Origin: Lentisalinibacter sp037382365
GTDB taxonomy: Bacteria; Pseudomonadota; Gammaproteobacteria; Steroidobacterales; Woeseiaceae
Assembly (NCBI GenBank): GCA_037382365.1
Contig: JARRPZ010000100.1
Span: forward strand, 1 to 17,141
Direction: 5' to 3'
Length of the DNA stretch: 17,141 nt
Positions 6,816 to 13,340 of the stretch are shown in pieces; position 1 is the stretch's first letter, and every line of letters starts with the position of its first letter. The position numbers were made by a program, and so were the translations under genes. A model generated the notes under the pieces. It was not told where the DNA came from. It ran no database searches and was given only the letters and a program-made list of their open reading frames with translations.

Positions 6816-9800
6816 GTGAGCAGACTCACCGCCTACTGCATCGATCATCCCACCACTACGCTGGTGCTGACGGTGCTCCTGATCGTCGGGGGTATCGTGA
6901 GTTACATGGGCATGGGTCGGCTGGAGGATCCGGCTTTCACTATCAAGGATGCGCTGATCATGACGTCGTATCCGGGCGCCTCGGCAGCGGAAGTGGAAGA
7001 GGAGGTCACCAACGAGATCGAGATCGCGCTGCAGAAGCTCGCACAGCTGGACGAGATAAAGTCGCGTTCCTCGCGGGACCTGTCCATCGTCACGGCGAGG
7101 ATCAAGGACAACTACGACAAGGACACACTGCCCCAGGTCTGGGACGAACTGCGGCGCAAGGTGGGTGATGCCGCCCGCGGCCTCCCGCCCGGCGCGGGCA
7201 CCCCGGTCGTAAACGATGATTTCGGCGATGTGTACGGCGTCTTCTTCGCCGTCTACGGTGCCGAGTACACGTATGCCGAGTTGTGGGAAGTGGTGAAATT
7301 CCTGCGCCGGGAGCTGCTCCTGGTCGAGGACGTGGCGAAGATCGAGGTGTTCGGCCGCCAGCCGGAGGCGATCTACGTCGAGATCGACCGGGAACGGATG
7401 TCTCAGCTCGGTGTCCCGCCCGCAGCGGTGATACAGCGGTTGCAGGACAAGAACGTCGTGGCCGACGCGGGCCGCGTGGAAGTCGGTCCCGAGTTCATCG
7501 CCATCTCGCCCTATGGCCTTTTCGACTCGGTGGAGGACTTCGAGACGCTGCTGATCCAGGGCGAGCCGGGAGGGGCCCAGATCTACCTGGGCGACATCGC
7601 GGAGATACGTCGCGGCTACCTGGAGCCCTCGTCGACATTACTGCGTTACGACGGACAGGCCGCCATCGGGCTCGGCATCTCGACGGTCGCCGACGGCAAT
7701 GTGGTGGAGATGGGCGAAGCGCTGGCGGAGCGGCTCGGCGAACTCCGCAGCGACATCCCGCTGGGGATCGAATTCGGTGCGATCGCGGTGCAGTCGGCAG
7801 CCGTGGAGGCGGCGATCTCCGGATTCCTGTCGAGCCTCGCCCAGGCGGTGGCCATCGTGATCATCGTGCTGCTGTTCTTCATGGGGCTGCGCAGCGGCCT
7901 CCTCATCGGCGCCGTGCTGTTCATCACCATCGCGGGCAGTTTCGTCGTGATGAGCGCGCAGGATGTCACGCTCGAACGCATCTCGCTGGGTGCCCTGATC
8001 ATCGCCCTCGGCATGCTCGTCGACAATGCGATCGTGGTCGTGGACGGCATGCTGGTGAGGATGCAGCGGGGAGAGGACGGAAGGGATGCGGCCCTCGCGG
8101 TCGTGAATCAGACGGCGATACCCCTGCTCGGCGCGACCGTGATCGCCGTCCTCGCATTCGCCGCCATCGGCACCTCCGACGACAGCACCGGCGAGTACAC
8201 GCGTTCCATGTTCACGGTGATACTGATCTCGCTGCTACTCAGCTGGATCACCGCGGTCACGATCACGCCGTTGCTCTGCATACTGTTCCTGAAGCCGAAA
8301 GGGGCGGGAGAAGAGGTCGACCCCTACGATTCCGGATTCTACCGTCGTTTCCGGGGCTTCCTGGCTGCGTGTATCCGGTTCCGCGTCCTCACGCTGGCCG
8401 CCGTCGTCGGCCTGTTCCTGGTCTCGGTCGTCGGATTCGGCAGGATCGAGCAGAGTTTCTTCCCGAATTCGACCCGACCCCAGTTCATGGTCGATTACTG
8501 GCTGCCCCAGGGGACCCACATCGAGCAGACGAGCCGTGATCTGGCCGAGATCGAGGAATACGTGCTCGGCCTGGACGGCGTGACCCATGTGACCACGGTC
8601 GTCGGACAGGGTGCCCTGCGATTCCTCCTGACCTATTCGCCGGAGAAGCAGAATCCGGCCTACGGGCAGTTGCTGGTGGACGTCGCCGATTACCGGGATA
8701 TCGACGGGCTCGCCGACCGGATACAGCGGCATCTGGATGCGAACTATCCGGATGCCGTGCCGCAGGTACGAAAATTCATCCTCGGGCCCGGTGAACCCGG
8801 CAAGATCCAGGCGAAGTTCATGGGGCCGGAACCGGACGTACTGCGTCGTCTCGCGAACGAAGCGGAGTCGATCATGCATGCCGAGCCGAATGCGTTCGGC
8901 ATCCGCAACGACTGGCGGGATCGGGTGAAGGTGATCCGTCCGGTGCTGGCGGAGGAGCAGGCGAATCTGAACGGCATCGGCTATCGGGACGTGGCAAACG
9001 TCCTGCTGCAGGCGTTCGAAGGGGCCCGGGTCGGTGTGTTTCGCGAGGGCGACGAACTGATCCCGATCGTCCTGAGGGCACCGGAACCCCAGCGTTCGGA
9101 TGCGGCCAGCATGCAGAATCTGCAGATCTGGAGCCCCGCGGCCCGGCGCATGATCCCGCTGCGCCAGGTAGTCTCCCGTTTCGAGACGACATTCGAGGAC
9201 GACATCATCCGGCGCCAGGACCGGACACGGGCAATCACCGTGCTGGCGGACCCGCGTGTGGGCGAGGCGGCACCGCTGCTCGACGAGCTGAGACCGCCCG
9301 TCGAGGCCATCGAACTGCCTCCCGGCTACCGCCTGGAATGGTGGGGCGAATACAAGTCGAGTGGCGAGGCCCGTGCCTCGCTGGCCAGCAGCGTGCCGCT
9401 GTTTCTCCTGCTGATGGTGCTGATCACCCTGTTACTGTTCGATGCCTTCAAGCAGGTGGCGATCATCTGGCTGGTCGTACCGCTGGCGCTCATCGGCGTG
9501 ACCGCGGGCCTGCTGGTGACCGGCCAGCCGTTCGGTTTCATGGCGACCCTCGGCTTCCTGAGCCTGAGCGGCATGCTGATCAAGAACGCCATCGTCCTCA
9601 TCGACCAGATCGATCTCGAGATCGGGGAAGGCAAGGACCGCTGGAATGCCATCCTGGATTCCGCCGTCAGCCGCCTGCGCCCTGTCGCCATGGCGGCCGC
9701 GACCACGATACTCGGCATGGCACCATTGTTCCCGGATGCCTTCTTCGTGTCGATGGCGGTCACCATCGCGGCAGGTCTGGGATTCGCCACGCTGCTGACG

Positions 9801-9872
9801 ATGATCGTCGTGCCGGTCCTCTACGCCACTTTCGATCGGGTCAGAGCACCGGCGACGGAGGTGGCACCGTGA
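6816..9872 (+). CDS. RND efflux permease, inner-membrane proton-driven pump (HAE/AcrB-like)
   Basis: 1018 residues from GTG at 6816, preceded by GAGG about 8 bases upstream; the frame is open from 6624 but that part overlaps the adaptor out of frame. The architecture is complete: TM1 at about residues 13-32, a first periplasmic porter/docking loop starting with RLEDPAFTIKDA and YPGASAAEVEEEVT, TM2-6 around 330-480, a second large loop from about 560, and TM8-12 at about 860-1010. The TM4 proton-relay region reads MLVDNAIVVVDG with D403 followed by N404, where AcrB has the D407-D408 pair. The TM10 lysine is present (K923 in MLIKNAIVLID). It sits in a three-gene operon with its channel and adaptor. 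Substrates cannot be read from sequence, though the EDPAFTIK signature groups it with multidrug (HAE-type) rather than heavy-metal pumps. Confidence 0.95.
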   Translation: MSRLTAYCIDHPTTTLVLTVLLIVGGIVSYMGMGRLEDPAFTIKDALIMTSYPGASAAEVEEEVTNEIEIALQKLAQLDEIKSRSSRDLSIVTARIKDNYDKDTLPQVWDELRRKVGDAARGLPPGAGTPVVNDDFGDVYGVFFAVYGAEYTYAELWEVVKFLRRELLLVEDVAKIEVFGRQPEAIYVEIDRERMSQLGVPPAAVIQRLQDKNVVADAGRVEVGPEFIAISPYGLFDSVEDFETLLIQGEPGGAQIYLGDIAEIRRGYLEPSSTLLRYDGQAAIGLGISTVADGNVVEMGEALAERLGELRSDIPLGIEFGAIAVQSAAVEAAISGFLSSLAQAVAIVIIVLLFFMGLRSGLLIGAVLFITIAGSFVVMSAQDVTLERISLGALIIALGMLVDNAIVVVDGMLVRMQRGEDGRDAALAVVNQTAIPLLGATVIAVLAFAAIGTSDDSTGEYTRSMFTVILISLLLSWITAVTITPLLCILFLKPKGAGEEVDPYDSGFYRRFRGFLAACIRFRVLTLAAVVGLFLVSVVGFGRIEQSFFPNSTRPQFMVDYWLPQGTHIEQTSRDLAEIEEYVLGLDGVTHVTTVVGQGALRFLLTYSPEKQNPAYGQLLVDVADYRDIDGLADRIQRHLDANYPDAVPQVRKFILGPGEPGKIQAKFMGPEPDVLRRLANEAESIMHAEPNAFGIRNDWRDRVKVIRPVLAEEQANLNGIGYRDVANVLLQAFEGARVGVFREGDELIPIVLRAPEPQRSDAASMQNLQIWSPAARRMIPLRQVVSRFETTFEDDIIRRQDRTRAITVLADPRVGEAAPLLDELRPPVEAIELPPGYRLEWWGEYKSSGEARASLASSVPLFLLLMVLITLLLFDAFKQVAIIWLVVPLALIGVTAGLLVTGQPFGFMATLGFLSLSGMLIKNAIVLIDQIDLEIGEGKDRWNAILDSAVSRLRPVAMAAATTILGMAPLFPDAFFVSMAVTIAAGLGFATLLTMIVVPVLYATFDRVRAPATEVAP

Positions 9873-9948
9873 TTCGGCTGTCGTCGGTTTCGGGCAGCGC
9901 CGCGCAGCAGGCGGCCGATGCCGGGCGCAGTACTACCGGGAGTGTGTG

Positions 9949-10416
9949 ATGGGAATAATGGATGTCATCAGGGAGAAGACCGGCTGGTCGGATGCGGGAG
10001 GGCTCCTGCCGCGCGGCCGTGAAGCGGAGGAGACGGTCGCGGCGCTCATGGTACTGGTCGCGGCGAGCGACGGCGGGATCTCGCCGGAGGAGAACCTGCG
10101 TATGGTGCAGCTCCTGCAGCAACGGCTCGGGCTGTCCTCGGTGGATGCACTGGATCTCGTCACCGATATCGCCGGGCGCGTGGATCCGGACACGGATGCG
10201 AAGCGGCTGACCGGCGAGCTGAACCGGGAACTCTCCCCGAAGGCGAAACAGCAGCTCATGCTGATGATCCTGGAGGTGATCGCCGCCGACGACGAGAAGG
10301 ATGCCGGCGAGCTGCGTCTGCTGAACGAACTCGTGGACGGGCTGGGCATCACCGGGGAGTCCATGGACGAAGTGTACGAACGCTACTTCGCCTCGCGCAG
10401 AAATCCCCGTTCCTGA
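9949..10416 (+). CDS. TerB-like (tellurite-resistance family) cytosolic protein
   Basis: 155 residues from ATG at 9949, with GGGAG (9938-9942) 6 bases upstream. The protein is small, all-helical and acidic, with no signal peptide or membrane segment. Two related helical blocks are visible: EETVAALMVLVAASDGGISPEEN (split around residues 27-50), and a second one with LMLMILEVIAADDEKDAGE near residues 100-120, where an Asp/Glu-rich turn follows a long hydrophobic helix. This is the TerB fold pattern, in which paired acidic turns may bind metal. TerB-family members occur widely outside true tellurite operons and their role is mostly unknown. The gene starts 76 bases after the permease stop with no clear terminator between, so it may be the last gene of the efflux operon. 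A 6-bp inverted repeat overlapping its stop (10407-10424) has no T-run. Confidence 0.75.
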   Translation: MGIMDVIREKTGWSDAGGLLPRGREAEETVAALMVLVAASDGGISPEENLRMVQLLQQRLGLSSVDALDLVTDIAGRVDPDTDAKRLTGELNRELSPKAKQQLMLMILEVIAADDEKDAGELRLLNELVDGLGITGESMDEVYERYFASRRNPRS

Positions 10417-10433
10417 ACGAACGGTCGCGCGTC

Positions 10434-10463
10434 TGGACCCTGCCGGACGCCTGTGGCTATAGT
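10434..10463 (+). promoter_or_regulatory. Sigma70-like promoter for mlaA
   Basis: TGGACC (10434-10439, 4 of 6 matches to TTGACA), an 18-base spacer and TATAGT (10458-10463, 5 of 6 matches to TATAAT). Transcription would start near 10470, giving a leader of about 90 bases. A perfect 5-bp hairpin, CCACC/GGTGG with a 4-base loop (10469-10482), sits at the very start of that leader and could stabilise the 5' end. Confidence 0.5.
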
Positions 10464-10558
10464 AGCGACCACCGGACGGTGGCATGTCTGTCCCCGGATC
10501 GGATTCCCGCGCCGGGGCGAGTATCCTCGTGCGAGCAACCTGAAGGTCGATTGCCCCT

Positions 10559-11305
10559 ATGCCCGGATCACCTGCCTCGGCAGCGAAGTCGCCCCTCCTA
10601 CTGATCGCCACGTTCCTGATGCTGGGCGGCTGTGCCAGCCAGGAGACGCAGCCCGGCATCACGCCGGACCCGCTCGAGAAGATCAACCGGGCGACCTATC
10701 AGTTCAACGATGTGGTGGACAGCGCCGTCCTGAAACCGATCGCGAAGGGGTACAAGAAGGTGACGCCGGCGCTCGTGCGTCGCGGCGTCGGTAACTTCTT
10801 CAACAACCTGCAGACGCCGCGGATCGCACTGAACAACCTGCTGCAGGGCAAGCCGGGCGCGGCGCTGTCCGACATGGGTCGGCTGGTCGTGAACTCGACG
10901 GTGGGTCTCGGCGGCCTGATCGACGTCGCCTCCGACCTCGGTCTCGAGGAGCACGAGGAGGATCTGGGCCAGACTTTCGCCGTCTGGGGCATCCCGCAGG
11001 GGCCCTACCTCGTCCTGCCGTTCCTCGGCCCTTCGTCGCCCAGGGATGCCTTCGGACAACTCGGTGCCCTCGGCCTGAGCGGCATCCGCTACATAGACAA
11101 CACGTCCGTCAGGGACAAGCTGTGGATTCTCGGGTTCATCGACGTCCGGGCGCGGCTGCTGGCGGTCGAGTCGCAGATCGAGGCCTCCAACGACCCCTAC
11201 CTGTTCGTCCGCGAGTCCTATCTCCAGCGTCGGGAATACCTGATCTACGACGGCAACCCGCCGATGGACGACTTCTTCGAGGACGAATTCCTCGACGAGG
11301 AGTAG
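10559..11305 (+). CDS. mlaA: MlaA (VacJ) outer-membrane lipid-asymmetry lipoprotein
   Basis: 248 residues, close to E. coli MlaA (251). MlaA sits in the outer membrane with a porin partner and extracts misplaced phospholipids from the outer leaflet, passing them to periplasmic MlaC. Visible features are a lipoprotein signal with lipobox MLGGC (Cys25), the family opening DPLEKINRATYQFND, the conserved VGNFFNNLQTPRIALNNLLQGK, GRLVVNSTVGLGGLIDVAS and the amphipathic region GQTFAVWGIPQGPYLVLPFLGPSS. The last 10 residues are mostly acidic. The rest of the mla pathway (mlaBCDEF) is not in this window, a common split since mlaA is often unlinked. A promoter lies upstream; GAAGG about 12 bases before the ATG is a modest ribosome site. 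The gene converges on the HupE-like gene with only 15 bases between stops. Confidence 0.95.
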   Translation: MPGSPASAAKSPLLLIATFLMLGGCASQETQPGITPDPLEKINRATYQFNDVVDSAVLKPIAKGYKKVTPALVRRGVGNFFNNLQTPRIALNNLLQGKPGAALSDMGRLVVNSTVGLGGLIDVASDLGLEEHEEDLGQTFAVWGIPQGPYLVLPFLGPSSPRDAFGQLGALGLSGIRYIDNTSVRDKLWILGFIDVRARLLAVESQIEASNDPYLFVRESYLQRREYLIYDGNPPMDDFFEDEFLDEE

Positions 11306-11320
11306 CGTTCCCGGAGAGGA

Positions 11321-12220
11321 TCAGCTCCAGAAGCTCGCGATACGTTCGATGGTCCAGAAGGCCGCGACCGAGCCGATGCCATAGGCGGTGGCCGGCGCGA
11401 GCCAGTCGCCGGCATGCAGTGACGAACGGGCTGCGATCCACCGCAACGCGACGATGGCGCCGACGAATACGAGCTGGCCGGCCTCGACGCCGACGTTGAA
11501 TGTGAAGAGCGCCAGCGGGATCGCGTTGTCGGGAAGGCCGACTTCGGACAGGGCACCCGCGAAACCGAAACCGTGCAGCAGGCCGAAACTGAAGGCGACG
11601 ACCCAGGGCGCTCGCTCGGTGAGGCCCGGATGCCCACGGCGAGCGTGGATGAACTCGGCGGCGACGAACATGATGCTGAGGGCGATGATGGCCTCCACCG
11701 GCGGCCCGGGTACGTGTACCCAGCCGAGTGTCGCGGCGACCAGGGTGATGCTGTGGGCCACGGTGAATGCCGTCACGGTGGCGATCAGCCGGCGCATGTT
11801 CTTCACGATCAGGAGCAGCGCCAGCACGAACAGCAGATGGTCGATGCCACCGAGGATGTGTTCGACGCCGATCACGAAGTAGGACCAGGCGACGGCGGCC
11901 ATGCCTTTCGGCGCTTCTATGAGGAACTCGGGCTCGTCCAGGGACAGGCGCGATACCTGGCTGCTGCCGTCCTGGCGTTCCAGCCTGGCGATGACCTCGG
12001 TGACGCCGACCGCCCGGCCTTCGATACGGATCGTCTTGCCGGTCAGGCCGCCCGGATGACGGATCTCCCAGCGCTCCACGTGTGCACCCGGGACGATGGT
12101 GAGGCGGGGCTCGCTGACGGTCTCGGTGCCGGGCGGCATTTCCACGGACAGCGCCAGCCGCCGGTCCGTGCCCTGCGCCGGCACCTTCCAGAGGACGGCG
12201 TAACGATCGGTGGCGAGTTC
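11321..12220 (-). pseudogene. HupE/UreJ-like membrane protein lacking its start and signal peptide
   Basis: Family-like sequence begins near 12220 with ELATDRYAVLWKVPAQG, typical of the periplasmic N-terminal domain of HupE/UreJ_2 proteins, and continues about 300 residues to a TGA at 11321. The membrane part shows the hallmark motifs HILGGIDHLLFVLALLL, FTVAHSITL, FSFGLLHGFGFAGAL and FNVGVEAGQL, with about six or seven helices. Family members normally begin with a signal peptide and a short AHE-type mature start; neither is present. The only in-frame start codon nearby is a GTG at 12184 that falls inside the conserved VPAQG strand. Upstream, the same bases encode the PpiC-like protein in another frame. 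HupE/UreJ homologues are thought to be nickel or metal permeases, but this subfamily is uncharacterised. Its 5' end looks deleted; translation could survive only through the GTG or by reinitiation. Confidence 0.7.
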
Positions 12221-13074
12221 TCGTCCCCTGCTGTCTCTTGCGCCAGCGAGATGTCGTCCGAGATCCGCACCGTGTAGCGATCACGCAGCGCCTCGTAGAA
12301 CGCTTCGTTGGCACGCTTCGTGCGCTCCGCGAGGAGATCGCGCGCCAGCGCGGCACGCACTTCCTCGAGTTCGGGCATGCGCGCCGGCTCCTTCGAGGAG
12401 ACCCGCAGGAGGTGCAGCCCGTAGCCGGACGGAATCGGTCCGCTCCATTCGCCGACCGGCACATCGGCAATAGCCGTAGCGAACCGCTCACCGAAATTAC
12501 GGGCGATCTCGCTGATGGCGACGTCCGACATCGAAGTCGGCAGGAGCGTCGGATCGCCGTCCGCGGCGTCCGCGTCCCTGCGCAGTGCGCGGAGCGATTC
12601 CTCCAGCAATTCCTCGAGTCCGGCGCCGTGGCGCTGGGGATCGAAGTAGACCTGGCGGAAAGAATAACGGGGCTCGATGCGGTAGGTGTCCGGTTTCTCG
12701 TCCAGCCACGCCTGCAGTTCCGCATCCGTGAACTCGTCGTTCACCAGTGCATCCGACATGAATTGCATCTTCTGCACCACCCGGCGGCGCATGACGGGGT
12801 CTCCCTGGTCCAGGCCGAGCGCCATGCCCTCCCGGTACAGCACTTCCTGCCGGATCCAGTCCTCGACGAGGCCCGACAGTTCGTCCTCGGAGGGCGGGCG
12901 CTGCCAGACCCGTTCGAATTGCATGCGGAGCTGCGCGATCCGGGACGAATCGACGACGATCTCGTTCGGCGCATCGAAACCGTCCCGGTTCAGCCAGCCG
13001 AACAGGACGAAAAGTCCTGCGCCGAGGAGCAGGAAATGGAGCAGAGGTTCACGGAGCCAGGCTTTCAGTTTCAT
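12043..13074 (-). CDS. Membrane-anchored PpiC-type peptidyl-prolyl isomerase, C-terminus running out of frame
   Basis: 343 codons from ATG at 13074. Residues 10-28 form one N-terminal transmembrane anchor, followed by a SurA/PpiC-like helical chaperone region (about 38-130, including EDELSGLVEDWIRQEVLYREG) and a parvulin-like domain (about 135-240: EPRYSFRQVYFDP, then GEWSGPIPSGYGLHLLRV). A helical tail ends at about residue 270 with LRDRYTVRIS, where family members normally stop within a few residues. Here the frame runs on for about 60 more residues, rich in Arg, Pro and Ser, which are simply the HupE-like coding strand read in another frame. The natural stop therefore seems lost. The core is intact and probably makes a periplasm-facing folding factor, perhaps for envelope or secreted proteins such as the divergent sulfatase. 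No strong ribosome site precedes the ATG. Confidence 0.8.
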   Translation of the reverse strand: MKLKAWLREPLLHFLLLGAGLFVLFGWLNRDGFDAPNEIVVDSSRIAQLRMQFERVWQRPPSEDELSGLVEDWIRQEVLYREGMALGLDQGDPVMRRRVVQKMQFMSDALVNDEFTDAELQAWLDEKPDTYRIEPRYSFRQVYFDPQRHGAGLEELLEESLRALRRDADAADGDPTLLPTSMSDVAISEIARNFGERFATAIADVPVGEWSGPIPSGYGLHLLRVSSKEPARMPELEEVRAALARDLLAERTKRANEAFYEALRDRYTVRISDDISLAQETAGDENSPPIVTPSSGRCRRRARTGGWRCPWKCRPAPRPSASPASPSSRVHTWSAGRSVIRAA

Positions 13075-13148
13075 AATTGCCGTTTCATATCGAGAGATTG
13101 CTGATCGATCGAATCGCCGGATACCCTTGGCATCAGCCCGAGCCGTGC

Positions 13149-13154
13149 AGTATA
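13149..13154 (-). promoter_or_regulatory. Possible -10 element for the PpiC-like gene
   Basis: TATACT on the minus strand (13154-13149, 5 of 6 matches to TATAAT) would give a leader of about 70 bases to the ATG at 13074. No convincing -35 lies at the right distance, so this is a weak call. The 266-base divergent spacer 13075-13340 holds no gene that I can support. Confidence 0.3.
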
Positions 13155-13241
13155 TCGAATGCGGCTTGTCATGGGACCGGAGAGCACGCCCGTCGGTTCC
13201 GCACCAGTGGCCGCTCGATTCGCTTCTGCCTCAAATGATCA

Positions 13242-13250
13242 TGCTAGACT
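13242..13250 (+). promoter_or_regulatory. Possible extended -10 promoter for the sulfatase
   Basis: TGCTAGACT reads as an extended -10 (TGn followed by TAGACT, 4 of 6 matches) about 90 bases before the sulfatase ATG. The -35 region is poor, as expected for extended -10 promoters or for activator-dependent ones. An 8-base palindrome, ATGATCAT (13235-13242), abuts it and could be an operator or chance. Confidence 0.3.
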
Positions 13251-13340
13251 TTTGAAGCCGGCCCAAAAATGGCGGTCTCGCAGCCGCACCAACAATAATT
13301 GAACCGGAAGAACTCAGGCCAGAGAACCCAGGAGGGAGAG

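Noticed and set aside
5663..6829. 388-codon minus-strand frame opposite the efflux adaptor
   Set aside because: Antisense to a well-supported adaptor gene. The product has no domain and no ribosome site context, so it is a GC-bias shadow.
7283..8539. 418-codon plus-strand frame inside the permease gene
   Set aside because: Arg/Gly/Pro-rich shadow in another frame of the RND permease, with no domain.
9869..9949. 26-residue open frame between the permease and the TerB-like gene, starting with a GTG overlapping the permease stop
   Set aside because: The GTGA overlap is suggestive of coupling, but the peptide has no hydrophobic segment, motif or separate ribosome site and is too short to support.
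10407..10424. 6-bp inverted repeat CCGTTC/GAACGG at the end of the TerB-like gene as a terminator
   Set aside because: It overlaps the stop codon, the stem is short and no T-run follows, so evidence for termination is insufficient.
12043..12225. Genuine Arg/Pro/Ser-rich C-terminal domain of the PpiC-like protein
   Set aside because: The same bases encode conserved HupE-like sequence in another frame, and the tail has typical out-of-frame composition.
13075..13340. Small RNA or riboswitch in the divergent spacer before the sulfatase
   Set aside because: Only short palindromes and weak promoter elements are visible; no stable structured segment or known riboswitch core could be recognised by eye.
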